Positions 31,135 to 43,196 of a stretch of DNA of 64,000 nucleotides are shown one piece after another. The translations under genes were made by a program, and so were the position numbers. This DNA comes from Kaistia dalseonensis (lineage in GTDB: Bacteria; Pseudomonadota; Alphaproteobacteria; Rhizobiales; Kaistiaceae): positions 806,001 to 870,000 of the forward strand of contig NZ_JAUSVO010000001.1 of NCBI RefSeq assembly GCF_030814715.1, in the 5' to 3' direction. The notes under the pieces are model-generated. The model was not told where the DNA came from. It did no database searches and was given only the letters and a program-made list of their open reading frames with translations. The stretch's first letter is position 1. Each line of letters starts with the position of its first letter.

Positions 31135-33126
31135 ATGAACACGACGACGCCATCGGCGCTTCAGGCCACCTTCGCCAAGGCGGTCGGGGCCTTCAATGCC
31201 GGCCGGCTGACGGAAGCCGAGCGGCTCTGCCGGTCGGTGCTCTCGGCCCGTCCCAACGTGTTCGACGCGCGCCATCTGATGGCGCTCATCCAGTCCGGCC
31301 TCGGGCAGGACAAGCAGGCGATCGAAAATTTCGACCGCGCTCTGGCGCTGAAGCCCACGCCCGAAGTCCTGAACGGCAAGGCGACGTCGCAGCAGAAGCT
31401 GAGGCGCTATGATGATGCGCTGGCGAGCTATGACCGCGCCATCGCGCTCAATCCCCGCTTCGCCGAGGCGCATTATAACCGCGCCACCACACTCGAAGCG
31501 CTCGGCCGTCAGGAGGAGGCGGTCGCAAGCTATGATCGCGCCATCGCGGCGCGGCCGGATTTCGTCGAGGCCTTCAACAATCGGGGCAACCGCCTGGCGG
31601 CGCTGGGGCGGACCGACGAGGCACTGACGAGCTATGATCGTGCGCTGGCGTTGCGCCCCGATCACGTCGCGGTGCTGCACAATCGCGGTCGCCTGTTGCG
31701 CACGATCGGCCGTCATGACGCCGCGCTGACGAGCTATGATCGCGCGCTGGCGCGCGCGCCCGACAGCGCGGATATCTGGAACAGCCGCGGCGTCGTGCTG
31801 CAGGATCTGGGTCGCTCCGAGCAGGCATTGGCGAGCTTCGATGCGGCGCTGCTGCGTAATCCGAACGATGGCGGGGTGATGCTCAACCGGGCGAAGACGC
31901 TGCTGAAGCTCCGCCGCGACGCCGAGGCGCTGGAGGCGCTGGAGGGCACGCGGCGCGCCGGTGTCGATGAGGCCGAACTACTGGCGCTCAAGGGCAATGC
32001 GCTCGGCGAACTCGACCGCGTCGGCGAGGCGCTGGACGACTATGACGCGGCACTGCGCCTGCGGCCGGACGATTCGGCGGTGCTTGCCGACCGCGCGAAC
32101 GTGCTGCGCCTGCTCGGCCGCTCCGAGGCTGCGATGGCCGACTACGACCGCGCGATCGCGCTCGATCCCGCAAACGAACATGCGGTTTATGGCCGGGGCA
32201 CGCTGGCGCTGTTCATGGGGCGATATGCCGAAGGCTGGCGCGATCTGGAGAAGCGGCGTTCCGTCGATTCCTGGCCGGATCGCGGTCTTTCGACGCCGGA
32301 ATGGGATGGCGGCGACATTGCCGGCAGGACGCTGCTGATCCATGCCGAGCAGGGGCAGGGCGATACGATCCAGTTCTGCCGTTTCGTCGGCCTCGCGGCG
32401 GAGCGGGCCGGCAAGGTTCTCCTCGAGGTGCCGCCGAGCCTGCTCGATCTCGCTTCGACGCTCCCGGGCGTCACGGCCTTTGCGCGCGGCGCCGATATTC
32501 CGGCGCATGACGTGCATCTACCGATGATGAGCCTGCCCTTCGTGCTCGGTGTCGGTGATCGGCTGTTGCCGGAAAGCGTGCCCTATCTCAAGGCCGATCC
32601 CGCGCGCGTCGCGGATTGGGCGGAGCGCCTGCCGGCCAAGGGATCGTTCCGGATCGGCATTGCATGGCAGGGCAATCCGAATGCGCGTGTCGATCGCGTC
32701 CGATCGGTGCCGCTCAAGGCCTTTGCGCCGCTCGCGCGCCTGCCCGGCGTCACCCTGATCAGCCTGCAGAAGCATGATGGCCTCGACCAGCTCGCCGATC
32801 TGCCGGCCGGCATGACGGTCCTGTCGCCGGCGGCTGACTATGCGACGGGCAGTGGCTCGTTCATGGAGGCGGCGGCGATCATCGAAAATCTCGATCTCGT
32901 CGTCTCGATCGATTCGGCCGTGACGCATCTGGCCGGCGCGCTCGGCCGGCCCGTCATCGTGGCGCTGAAGCAGGTGCCGGAATGGCGCTGGATGGCCGAG
33001 GGCGAGGGATCGCACTGGTATCCGAGTGCGCAGCTCTTCCGGCAGGCCCACGCCGGCGATTGGGACGAGCTCTTCGGGCGCATCGCCGAAGCCGTTGCTG
33101 CCCGCTTGAACGTGACGGATCGATAG
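31135..33126 (+). CDS. TPR protein with C-terminal GT9-like domain
   Basis: The 663-residue protein has about ten tetratricopeptide repeats (about 10-395), many with the pattern A-L-x-S-Y-D-R-A-I/L-A. The C-terminal domain (about 430-655) resembles family 9 (heptosyltransferase-like) glycosyltransferases, including GIAWQGNPNARVDRVRSVPL, SLQKHDGLDQLADLP and VSIDSAVTHLAGALGRPV. No signal peptide is seen. Proteins of this layout occur in alphaproteobacteria and may modify proteins or polysaccharide, but the donor and acceptor are unknown. The ATG at 31135 is preferred to the upstream one at 31075, as GAGGGAG lies just before it. Confidence 0.83.
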   Translation: MNTTTPSALQATFAKAVGAFNAGRLTEAERLCRSVLSARPNVFDARHLMALIQSGLGQDKQAIENFDRALALKPTPEVLNGKATSQQKLRRYDDALASYDRAIALNPRFAEAHYNRATTLEALGRQEEAVASYDRAIAARPDFVEAFNNRGNRLAALGRTDEALTSYDRALALRPDHVAVLHNRGRLLRTIGRHDAALTSYDRALARAPDSADIWNSRGVVLQDLGRSEQALASFDAALLRNPNDGGVMLNRAKTLLKLRRDAEALEALEGTRRAGVDEAELLALKGNALGELDRVGEALDDYDAALRLRPDDSAVLADRANVLRLLGRSEAAMADYDRAIALDPANEHAVYGRGTLALFMGRYAEGWRDLEKRRSVDSWPDRGLSTPEWDGGDIAGRTLLIHAEQGQGDTIQFCRFVGLAAERAGKVLLEVPPSLLDLASTLPGVTAFARGADIPAHDVHLPMMSLPFVLGVGDRLLPESVPYLKADPARVADWAERLPAKGSFRIGIAWQGNPNARVDRVRSVPLKAFAPLARLPGVTLISLQKHDGLDQLADLPAGMTVLSPAADYATGSGSFMEAAAIIENLDLVVSIDSAVTHLAGALGRPVIVALKQVPEWRWMAEGEGSHWYPSAQLFRQAHAGDWDELFGRIAEAVAARLNVTDR

Positions 33127-33162
33127 CCGATCCTGCCTGTCACCCACGCCCGAGGATTGTCC

Positions 33163-33915
33163 GTGCCCGAGATCGCCAGCCTCTATCGCTATCCCGTCAA
33201 GGGCTTCTCGCCCGAGCCGCTCGATGCGGCGGAACTGGCCGTCAGCCGGCCGATCGCGGGTGACCGAATCTATGCGATCGAGAACGGACCGTCCGGTTTC
33301 GATCCCGCCGCGCCGGCCCTCCAGCCGAAGGTCAAGTTTCTCTGCCTGATGAAGAATGCGCGGCTCGCCAGGCTGCATACGACATTCGACCATGAGAGCG
33401 GGCGCTGGACGATCGAAGGTGCGGGCGCGCCGTTCACGGCCGATCTCTCGACCGAGGCCGGGCAGGCGGCGACCGAAGCGCTCCTGAGCGATTTCATGGC
33501 GGAGGAACGGCGTGGACCGCTCAAGGTGCTGTCGGCGCCGGGCCACAGCTTCTCCGATGTCGGCAAGCCCTATGTCTCGTTCATCAACCTGGCCTCCGTC
33601 GCGGCGCTCGGCGAACTGATCGGCCAGCCGGTCGATCCGCTGCGCTTTCGCGCCAACATCTATCTGGATGGCCTCGACCCCTGGGCCGATCTTGACCTTG
33701 TCGGTCGCGCGGCACGCCTCGGCGAGGCCGAACTCGTCTTTGTAAAGCGCACGCGGCGCTGCGTCGCGACCAATGTCGATCCCGTCACGGCGGAGCGTGA
33801 CCTGGACATTCCCGGCACGCTGCAACGCGCCTTTGATCATATGGATTGCGGCATCTATGCCGAGATCACGCGCGCGGGTGCTGTCCGGCCTGGGGACGGC
33901 CTCGTCTTCGCATAG
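33163..33915 (+). CDS. MOSC domain protein
   Basis: The 250-residue protein has an N-terminal MOSC_N beta-barrel part (about 1-90, starting SLYRYPVKGFSPEPL) and a C-terminal MOSC domain. The conserved Cys lies in RTRRCVATNVDP near residue 200. MOSC domains bind molybdenum cofactor and carry sulfur in reductases such as YcbX or mARC. The GTG at 33163 is chosen because GAGG lies seven bases upstream. A TTG at 33157 is too close to that site. The stop is 17 bases before the DUF2306 gene. Confidence 0.88.
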   Translation: MPEIASLYRYPVKGFSPEPLDAAELAVSRPIAGDRIYAIENGPSGFDPAAPALQPKVKFLCLMKNARLARLHTTFDHESGRWTIEGAGAPFTADLSTEAGQAATEALLSDFMAEERRGPLKVLSAPGHSFSDVGKPYVSFINLASVAALGELIGQPVDPLRFRANIYLDGLDPWADLDLVGRAARLGEAELVFVKRTRRCVATNVDPVTAERDLDIPGTLQRAFDHMDCGIYAEITRAGAVRPGDGLVFA

Positions 33916-33932
33916 CGGGCAGGCGAGGGGGC

Positions 33933-34328
33933 ATGTCGCTCAAACCACTTCTCGACGCCGCGCCGGTCATCCAGCTCCACGCCTTCGCGGCGATGGCGGC
34001 CTTTGCGCTTGGCCTCATCCAGTTCGCGGCGCCCAAGGGCACGCTGCCCCACAGGGCCGTCGGCTGGGGCTGGGTGCTCCTGATGGCGGCAGTGGCGCTC
34101 TCCTCATTCTGGATCCACACCATCCGGCTCTGGGGCCCGTGGAGCCCGATCCATATCCTCTCGATCGTCACGCTCCTGGCGCTGCCATCCGCCGTGTTGG
34201 CGGCGCATCGCCACCGGGTCGATCGCCACAAGCGGGCCATGTCGATCCTGTTCGTGGCGGCCCTGGTCGTCGCCGGGCTGTTCACCTTCCTGCCCGGTCG
34301 CATCATGCATGCGGTGGTGTTCGGCTAG
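33933..34328 (+). CDS. DUF2306-like membrane protein
   Basis: The 131-residue protein has four hydrophobic helices (about 14-34, 45-63, 70-90 and 104-124). Conserved histidines in IQLHAF, GTLPHRAVGW and RHKRAM, and a C-terminal PGRIMHAVVFG, fit the DUF2306 family, for which no function is known. GAGGGGG lies just before the ATG, which fixes the start. It is probably co-transcribed with the MOSC gene. The histidine pattern could suit heme or metal binding, but this is a guess. Confidence 0.78.
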   Translation: MSLKPLLDAAPVIQLHAFAAMAAFALGLIQFAAPKGTLPHRAVGWGWVLLMAAVALSSFWIHTIRLWGPWSPIHILSIVTLLALPSAVLAAHRHRVDRHKRAMSILFVAALVVAGLFTFLPGRIMHAVVFG

Positions 34329-34371
34329 CATTGCCCCGGGCGGGATCGGCGAACGATGCCTGCCGGCCTGA

Positions 34372-35031
34372 TCATCCGCCGCCCGCCTGCGCGGCGCGCG
34401 CAATCGCCACGACGCCATCGGCGACGAACTGGACCGCCAGCGCCGAAAGCAGCACGCCGAGCAGGCGCGACAGCACGATGCGGCCTGTTTCGCCGAGCGC
34501 CCGGTCGAGCGGCCCGGCCAGGCGGAAGACGAGGTAGCAGGAGCCGATCAGCGCCGCGACGATGATCAGCAGCCCGATCAGGCCGAGCGTGCCGGGGGCC
34601 GAGGAGGCGAGCAAGATCGTCGCCGAGATGGCGCCCGGCCCCGAGATCAGCGGGATCGCGAGCGGGAAGATGGCGAGATAGCGCACGTCATCGGCATCGA
34701 CGACGGCCGTCTCGCCCAGCGCGCGGTCGGCGCTCGCCTGCTTGCGGCGGTCGCGTCGCTCGAACACCATCTCGAAGGCGATCCAGAACAGCAGCAGACC
34801 GCCCGCGATCCGGAAGGCCGGCACCGATATGCCGAGGAAGGTCAGCAGGCCCTGCCCGCCGAGCGCGAAGGCGAACAGGATCGCCATGGCGGTGAGGCTG
34901 GCCCGCGTCGCCGTCTGGTGGCGCTGGGCCGACGTCATGCCCCGCGTCAGGCCGATGAAGATGGGCGCAAGGCCGATTGGGTCGAGCGTCACGAAGAGGG
35001 TGGCGAGCGCGTTCAGGAAATAGTCGAGCAC
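34372..35031 (-). CDS. MarC family integral membrane protein
   Basis: A 219-residue protein with six hydrophobic segments and the MarC/YchE signature blocks FVTLDPIGLAPIFIGLTRG near the N-terminus and FPLAIPLISGPGAIS in the middle. The family is found widely in the inner membrane. The old link to multiple antibiotic resistance is not supported by experiment, and some relatives were proposed as amino acid transporters. The GTG at 35031 is chosen because GGAG lies five bases upstream. Upstream in-frame residues look random. It is divergent from gyrA. Confidence 0.87.
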   Translation of the reverse strand: MLDYFLNALATLFVTLDPIGLAPIFIGLTRGMTSAQRHQTATRASLTAMAILFAFALGGQGLLTFLGISVPAFRIAGGLLLFWIAFEMVFERRDRRKQASADRALGETAVVDADDVRYLAIFPLAIPLISGPGAISATILLASSAPGTLGLIGLLIIVAALIGSCYLVFRLAGPLDRALGETGRIVLSRLLGVLLSALAVQFVADGVVAIARAAQAGGG

Positions 35032-35274
35032 GGAGACTCCGGGGCTTGGCTGGCCACGCGATGATGCCAGTCTTCCCGCCGGCGCGCCATCAGTGCCGCG
35101 CCGTCGCGGCATCGGGGCGCCGGTTCGAACGCGTGATGAGCCCGGATGCGCGGATCATCCAACAATAATCGGTCGATCGGCCGTGGAAAGAGCCCGATTC
35201 CGGCCGCTTTCCTTGAACCGCCACAATGGGGGCTCTATGATGCTCGTTCATAGAAACTGATTCCGGAACATAAC

Positions 35275-38025
<2,751 letters not shown>

Positions 38026-38077
38026 TCCCGGTCGGCGCGGCGTTGACCAGTACGCGGCGCCCCCTCGCACCAAAAGA

Positions 38078-38111
38078 AATGCCGGCCTCTCGGCCGGCAT
38101 TCGCAGTTTTT
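38078..38111 (+). terminator. Intrinsic terminator after gyrA
   Basis: A 10-base stem (ATGCCGGCC at 38079-38087 with GGCCGGCAT at 38092-38100, extended by A-T) with loop TCTC is followed by TTTTT at 38107-38111. It lies 50 bases after the gyrA stop. Confidence 0.85.
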
Positions 38112-38196
38112 GGGGTGGGGAGGTTATTGGGGGTCAGTCTGCAGTCAACTTTGGCGGCCGGACGTTTTCGATCGGCCCGCCCTCGATGAGGGAAGC

Positions 38197-38427
38197 TCAG
38201 TTGGTATCGGTTATCGGAACACGCGTGACGATCGACATGCCTTCGCCACGTTGCTGCACGGTGATCTCGGGCATCTTCATGTCGCCACGGACACCGACGA
38301 TCAGCCGATCCGCCTTCTTCGCGCGCGGCGCATCGATGTCACTGTAAACGGCAGCGCTCGCAAAGCCGACGGCGATGGTGGCCGCGGCGCAGGTCGCTAG
38401 GATCGTCGTATGAAACCACGTGCTCAT
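38197..38427 (-). CDS. Small exported protein of unknown function
   Basis: A 76-residue protein. Residues about 1-25 form a signal peptide or membrane anchor (TTILATCAAATIAVGFASAA), and the mature part is short and charged. No cysteine or known domain is seen in the mature region. GGGAG stands about seven bases before the ATG at 38427. An earlier in-frame ATG at 38469 is less likely. It may be a periplasmic or membrane-anchored peptide. It is isolated between gyrA and coaD. Confidence 0.65.
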   Translation of the reverse strand: MSTWFHTTILATCAAATIAVGFASAAVYSDIDAPRAKKADRLIVGVRGDMKMPEITVQQRGEGMSIVTRVPITDTN

Positions 38428-38627
38428 GGCTTGGCTCCCTGTGTCTTGTTCCCCTGAACTTGGACACATATTGATCTTGTCGCTATGAACGGCATCACAA
38501 GGCGCCGTTCACTTGTCATTCACATAGGTAACCAATGCCAGTTTGGAGAGATGGTTCCTGTCGCACTTGCACGATTCTTCGGTAAAACTTCTGTGACTTC
38601 CAACATGGTCTTGCCAGGAACGACAGC

Positions 38628-39122
38628 ATGACTCGCATCGCGCTCTATCCCGGGTCTTTCGATCCGCCGACTAATGGTCATCTCGATATTCTCGAGGCTT
38701 CGCTCGCCTTTGCCGACCGTGTGATCGTGGCGGTTGGCGTTCATCCGGGCAAGACGCCGCTCTTCACCTTTGAGGAACGCGTCGCCATGATCCGTGAGCT
38801 TGCCGAAAAGATTACGAATGCTTCCGGCCGCGTCGATGTGGTGTCGTTTGACGGGCTGACGGTCGATGCCGCGCGCGACAATGGCGCAACGCTGCTGGTG
38901 CGCGGCTTGCGCGATGGAACCGATCTCGACTACGAGATGCAGCTCGCCGGCATGAACGGGGCCATGGCTCCCGCCATCCGGACGATCTTCCTGCCGGCCT
39001 CGCCGGCGAACCGCCCGATCACGGCGACGCTGGTCCGCCAGATCGCCAGGCTCGGCGGCGATGCCTCGCCTTTCGTGCCGCCGCTGGTCGCCCGAAAGCT
39101 GACACAAAAATTGGCTTCCTGA
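38628..39122 (+). CDS. coaD: Phosphopantetheine adenylyltransferase
   Basis: Transfers AMP from ATP to 4'-phosphopantetheine to give dephospho-CoA, the penultimate step of coenzyme A synthesis. The 164-residue hexameric enzyme has the nucleotidyltransferase motif [10 protein letters not shown] (T/HxGH) at about residues 9-18, [16 protein letters not shown] near 88, and the C-terminal [10 protein letters not shown] loop. It opens a run of three genes with two cyclophilin genes on the same strand (gaps 42 and 60 bases). Confidence 0.95.
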   Translation: MTRIALYPGSFDPPTNGHLDILEASLAFADRVIVAVGVHPGKTPLFTFEERVAMIRELAEKITNASGRVDVVSFDGLTVDAARDNGATLLVRGLRDGTDLDYEMQLAGMNGAMAPAIRTIFLPASPANRPITATLVRQIARLGGDASPFVPPLVARKLTQKLAS

Positions 39123-39164
39123 CCGCGCCGCAATTCGCGGTCGCCCGCCTGACCGGAGAGTCCC

Positions 39165-39713
39165 TTGACCCGTTTCCTTGGCCTGATTGCGGCGATGGCC
39201 GCCGCCTTCTTCCTTGTCGCCGCGCCGGCCCAGGCCGCGAGCGAGAAGCTCGATCCTGAAAACACCATCTATCTCGACCTGAAGGATGGCCGCGTCGTCA
39301 TCAAGCTGCGTCCCGATCTCGCGCCCAAGCATGTCGCGCAGATCAAGAAGCTGACCCGCGAGGGCTTCTATAACGGCATCGTCTTTCACCGCGTGATCGA
39401 CGGCTTCATGGCCCAGACGGGCGACCCGACCGGCACCGGCATGGGCGGTTCGAAGGAGCCGGACCTTGCAGCGGAGTTCTCGAAGGCCCATTTCGCCCGC
39501 GGAACACTCGGCATGGCGCGGGCACAGGATCCTGACTCCGCCAATTCGCAGTTTTTCATCATGTTCGCCGATGGCGGCTTTCTCGATGGCCAGTATACGG
39601 TCTTCGGCGAAGTCGTGAGCGGCATGGAGTTCGTCGACAAGATCAAGAAGGGTGAGCCGCCGGCCAATCCCGACAAGATCATCAAGATGCAGGTCGCCGC
39701 CGACGCGAAATAG
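39165..39713 (+). CDS. Exported cyclophilin-type peptidyl-prolyl isomerase
   Basis: A 182-residue cyclophilin with a cleavable signal peptide (about 1-24, ending APAQAA), so it should catalyse prolyl isomerisation in the periplasm. The core FHRVIDGFMAQTGDPTGTGMGG and FARGTLGMARAQDPDSANSQFFI contains the catalytic Arg, the Phe-Met-Gln triad and the substrate pocket. The start is a TTG at 39165 preceded by GGAG. It is a clear paralog of the next gene, which lacks a signal peptide. Confidence 0.92.
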   Translation: MTRFLGLIAAMAAAFFLVAAPAQAASEKLDPENTIYLDLKDGRVVIKLRPDLAPKHVAQIKKLTREGFYNGIVFHRVIDGFMAQTGDPTGTGMGGSKEPDLAAEFSKAHFARGTLGMARAQDPDSANSQFFIMFADGGFLDGQYTVFGEVVSGMEFVDKIKKGEPPANPDKIIKMQVAADAK

Positions 39714-39773
39714 TCGGACCCATCGCCGGGCGGCCCGCCGCCCGTCTATCGATCACACGAGAAGGAGACCCCC

Positions 39774-40247
39774 GTGGCCGAAATCAAGGACCCGGAAAAC
39801 ACGCTGATCCTGGAGACCACCAAGGGTACGGCCATCATCAAGCTTCGCCCCGATCTCGCGCCCAACCATGTCGCGCGGATCAAGGAACTGGCCCGCGAGG
39901 GCTTCTATGACGGCATCGTCTTCCATCGCGTGATCGAGGGCTTCATGGCCCAGACGGGCGATCCGACCGGCACCGGCATGGGCGGCTCGGGCAAGAAGCT
40001 GAAGGCCGAGTTCTCGCGCGAGCCGCATGTGCGCGGCACGGCCTCGATGGCCCGCGCGCAGAACCCGGATTCGGGCGACAGCCAGTTCTTCCTCTGCTTC
40101 GGCGACGCCGGCTTCCTGAACGGCCAGTATACGGTCTGGGGCCAGGTCATCGAGGGCATGGAGAACATCGACAAGATCAAGCGCGGCGAGCCGGTCAAGG
40201 ATCCCGACAAGATCGTCTCGATGAAGGTTGCCGCCGACGTGGCGTAA
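39774..40247 (+). CDS. Cytoplasmic cyclophilin-type peptidyl-prolyl isomerase
   Basis: A 157-residue cyclophilin without a signal peptide, so it is predicted to act in the cytoplasm. It has the same catalytic core as the gene before it (FHRVIEGFMAQTGDPTGTGM; ARAQNPDSGDSQFF), pointing to a tandem duplication with separate targeting. GTG at 39774 follows GAAGGAGA. A good hairpin at 40290 follows the gene. Confidence 0.93.
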   Translation: MAEIKDPENTLILETTKGTAIIKLRPDLAPNHVARIKELAREGFYDGIVFHRVIEGFMAQTGDPTGTGMGGSGKKLKAEFSREPHVRGTASMARAQNPDSGDSQFFLCFGDAGFLNGQYTVWGQVIEGMENIDKIKRGEPVKDPDKIVSMKVAADVA

Positions 40248-40289
40248 GGCGAGGGCGCCGCTGCGGCGACCCGAGATTGGAACTGCGAG

Positions 40290-40320
40290 ATGGCCGGGCT
40301 TGTCCCGGCCATTTTCGTTT
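40290..40320 (+). terminator. Intrinsic terminator after the cyclophilin genes
   Basis: Perfect 9-base stem ATGGCCGGG (40290-40298) with CCCGGCCAT (40304-40312), loop CTTGT, followed by TTTCGTTT. It ends the coaD run. The same palindrome type recurs as an interspersed element in many Rhizobiales, so it may also be a repeat copy. Confidence 0.72.
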
Positions 40321-40498
40321 GCAGGGCGCGCCGGCTGGCCACGATGCGTTCGTTCTGCTGTCCCGGGCGACACGGCGAGCTCTGGACGAACATTGCGATT
40401 GCAACCATTCGCTGTTTTCGCCACAGCTTGTTCCCGTGGGCCGTCGTTCTGGCGATATCCGACCCGAGGCGGCGTGGAGCGAAGCGGGAGCACTCGGC

Positions 40499-41248
40499 AT
40501 GGGACGACTTCAAGGCAAGACCGCCCTTATCACGGGAGGCACGAGCGGCATCGGTCTCGTCACCGCGCAGCGCTTCATCGAAGAGGGTGCTCGCGTGGCC
40601 GTGACCGGCGTGAGCCAGAAGGGGATCGACGCGGCTCATGCGGCGTTCGGACCCGAGGTCACGATCATTCAGGCCGATGCGGGGGATGTCGGCGCACAGA
40701 GAGAAATCGCGGCCAAGGTCGGCGCGGCGTTCGGCAAGCTCGATATCGCCTTTCTGAATGCCGGGGTGGCCGATCTGCGGCCGATCGAAGGATGGGACGA
40801 GGCCGGCTTCGACCGCTCGATCGCCGTCGATCTCAAGGGCCCCTATTTCCTGGTCCAGGCCCTGCTGCCGATCCTCAACAATCCGGCATCGCTGGTGCTG
40901 TCCGGCTCGATCAACGCGCATCTCGGCATGCCGGCCACCAGCGTCTATTCGGCCGCCAAGGCCGGCATGGTGTCGCTGGCGCGCACCTTTTCCGGAGAAC
41001 TGATCGGTCGCGGCATCCGGGCGAACGTCGTCAGTCCGGGGCCGATCGATACGCCCCTCAACGGCAAGCTCGGCCTCGACAAGGAAGCCTCCGAGGCGCG
41101 TGCGAAGGCGGTCGTCGCCTTGGTTCCGGCCGGCCGCTTCGGCCAGGCGGTCGAGGTCGCCAATGCGGTGGTGTTCCTCGCCTCCGACGAGGCGCGCTTC
41201 ATCGTTGGCAGCGAACTGATCATTGACGGCGGGCTGGGAATCCTCTGA
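40499..41248 (+). CDS. Short-chain dehydrogenase/reductase family oxidoreductase
   Basis: The 249-residue protein has the SDR nucleotide-binding loop TGGTSGIG at about residues 12-19 and the catalytic Ser, Tyr150 and Lys154 (YSAAK). The NAG motif reads FLNAGVADL and the C-terminal block is GSELIIDGGLGIL. This is a classical NAD(P)H-dependent SDR acting on an unknown alcohol or ketone. GGGAG lies before the ATG at 40499. No metabolic neighbour suggests a substrate. It is followed by the palindrome-rich gene-free stretch. Confidence 0.87.
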   Translation: MGRLQGKTALITGGTSGIGLVTAQRFIEEGARVAVTGVSQKGIDAAHAAFGPEVTIIQADAGDVGAQREIAAKVGAAFGKLDIAFLNAGVADLRPIEGWDEAGFDRSIAVDLKGPYFLVQALLPILNNPASLVLSGSINAHLGMPATSVYSAAKAGMVSLARTFSGELIGRGIRANVVSPGPIDTPLNGKLGLDKEASEARAKAVVALVPAGRFGQAVEVANAVVFLASDEARFIVGSELIIDGGLGIL

Positions 41249-42113
41249 GCCGTCGCCGCGGCTCCCCTTGACCCGCCCGCAAGGGGCGGGTTGAGCGGAG
41301 CTTGGATTTCGCTCGGGCGAGCCGCCGAACCCGCCACAGGCCGTCATCCCGGGCGGAGCGGAGCGCAGACCCGGGATCCATACAGCCCGAGCGGCGGCGC
41401 CTTTCATTCCCAACGCTCCGGCTGAATGGGTCGCCGCTTTCGCGGGGATGACGGCACTGGAAGGGCTTGGTCCAAGCCGAGCATGACGGCGCAGGCAGTG
41501 GGGCCGCGACCCCCCTTAAACCCGCCCCTGGAGGGCGGGTCGAAAGTGCAGAGCACTTTCGGGGCGGGGGTAGCTTCGGCCCTTGCCGAAGCGTGCTTGG
41601 GCGGCTGGTTTCGGCGGATGCCGGATAGGACAGGGACCGGCCGATCAACGCACCCCCTCCCCAAAACCGCTTTGCGGTTTTGACCCTCCCTCAGGGGGAG
41701 GGTTTGGACCGAGCCCGTCATGGTCTGCAGCGGCCCAACCCAAGGCTGTCATGCCCGCATTCATTGCGGGCATCCACGTCTTGCTTTCGGACGGAGAGCG
41801 GTGAGGCGAAGAGCCGAAGCGGCGGGAAGGCTCCGCTTTCGCGGTGATGACGATTCTGAAGTCTGACTCCGCTTGAGCCGAGATGACAGCGGACGCGGCT
41901 GGAGGGCGCGGCTCCGGCTTAGCCCGCACCAGCACGGTGCTTTTCGAGCATCCGTCCCCCCGGCAATATCACCGGTCGACATCCATTCGCATCTCCCCGG
42001 GCGCGATCCGTCGCGGGATCGTGTGCGCGCGCCCCAACATCTAGGTTGAGCTAAGCGGCTGAGGCCGTTAGGAACGAGCCGCCCGGCGGCGTTTCGCCGT
42101 CATGGAATGAAGA
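41249..42113. repeat. Gene-free region with clustered palindromes
   Basis: This 865-base stretch between the SDR gene and queA has no convincing gene. Seen directly are six perfect stem-loops: 41271-41291 (ACCCGCCC/GGGCGGGT), 41520-41540 (ACCCGCCC/GGGCGGGT again), 41542-41560 (GAAAGTGC/GCACTTTC), 41573-41592 (GCTTCGGC/GCCGAAGC), 41663-41681 (AAAACCGC/GCGGTTTT) and 41751-41773 (ATGCCCGCA/TGCGGGCAT). ACCCTCCC/GGGAGGGT at 41683-41703 is a seventh. CCGCTTTCGCGG-x-GATGACG occurs twice (41434 and 41832). The TCATCCCGGG/CCCGGGATCC pair at about 41346-41378 is a repeat type I know from Rhizobiales. The right end must hold the queA promoter. Confidence 0.75.
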
Positions 42114-43196
42114 ATGCGCGTCGACCTTTTCGATTTTGATCTCCCCGAGGACCGTATCGCGCTGCGCCCGGCGCGCCCGCGCGACAGCGCACGCCTGCTC
42201 GTCGTGCGGCCGGGCGCGCCGCTCGAGGATCGGGTCGTGCGCGATCTGACGGAGCTGCTGCGGCCGGGTGATGCGATCGTCTTCAACGATACCAAGGTCA
42301 TTCCCGCTCAGCTTTTCGGCGAACGCGTGCGTGACGGCGTCTCTGCGAAGATCGGTGTGACGCTGCACATGCGCGAGGCGGCCGATCGCTGGCGCGCCTT
42401 CCTGCGGCCGGCCAAGAAGATTGCCGAGGGGGACCGCATCCTGTTCGGCGAGACGGTCGATCGCGCCTGCCTTGCAGCCGGGCTCGCTGCGACGGTGGTC
42501 GAGAAGGGCGAGGCGGGCGAAGTCGTGCTCGCCTTCGATCTCTCCGGTCCGGCGCTGGACGAGGCGATCGCGAGCGTCGGCCATATTCCGCTGCCGCCCT
42601 ACATTGCCTCGAAGCGGCCCGAGGATGGCGAGGATCGGCGCGACTACCAGACCATCTATGCCCGCGAGGAGGGCGCTGTGGCGGCCCCGACGGCCGGGCT
42701 CCATTTCACGCCCGAGCTGTTCGAGCGCCTCGACGCCATGGGTGTCTCGCGCCATTTCGTGACGCTCCATGTCGGGGCCGGCACCTTCCTGCCGGTCAAG
42801 GCCGACGATACCAGTGACCACAAGATGCATGCCGAGCGTGGCGAGGTTTCGGCCGCGACCGCCGATGCGCTGAATGCGGTTCGCGCGCGCGGTGGACGGG
42901 TCGTCGCCGTCGGCACCACCTCGCTCCGCCTGCTCGAAAGCGCGGCCGGCGAAGACCATATCATCCGGCCGTTCAATGGCCCGACCAGCATCTTCATCAC
43001 GCCGGGCTATCGCTTTCGTGCCATTGACGCGCTGATGACGAACTTCCATCTGCCGCGCTCGACGCTCTTCATGCTGGTCTCTGCCTTTTCCGGCCTCGAG
43101 ACGATGCGGGCGGCCTATGAGCATGCGATCGCGACGGGCTATCGCTTCTATTCCTATGGCGATGCGTCGCTGCTTTTTCCTGCCGGGACACCATGA
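42114..43196 (+). CDS. queA: S-adenosylmethionine:tRNA ribosyltransferase-isomerase
   Basis: Transfers and isomerises the ribose of S-adenosylmethionine onto preQ1 in tRNA to give epoxyqueuosine. The 360-residue protein has the family blocks [20 protein letters not shown] at the N-terminus, [17 protein letters not shown] near 52, [12 protein letters not shown] near 186, [11 protein letters not shown] near 218 and [17 protein letters not shown] near the end. The start has a weak AGGAA-like purine stretch. The stop overlaps the tgt start as ATGA, so both steps of queuosine insertion are coupled. Confidence 0.96.
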   Translation: MRVDLFDFDLPEDRIALRPARPRDSARLLVVRPGAPLEDRVVRDLTELLRPGDAIVFNDTKVIPAQLFGERVRDGVSAKIGVTLHMREAADRWRAFLRPAKKIAEGDRILFGETVDRACLAAGLAATVVEKGEAGEVVLAFDLSGPALDEAIASVGHIPLPPYIASKRPEDGEDRRDYQTIYAREEGAVAAPTAGLHFTPELFERLDAMGVSRHFVTLHVGAGTFLPVKADDTSDHKMHAERGEVSAATADALNAVRARGGRVVAVGTTSLRLLESAAGEDHIIRPFNGPTSIFITPGYRFRAIDALMTNFHLPRSTLFMLVSAFSGLETMRAAYEHAIATGYRFYSYGDASLLFPAGTP

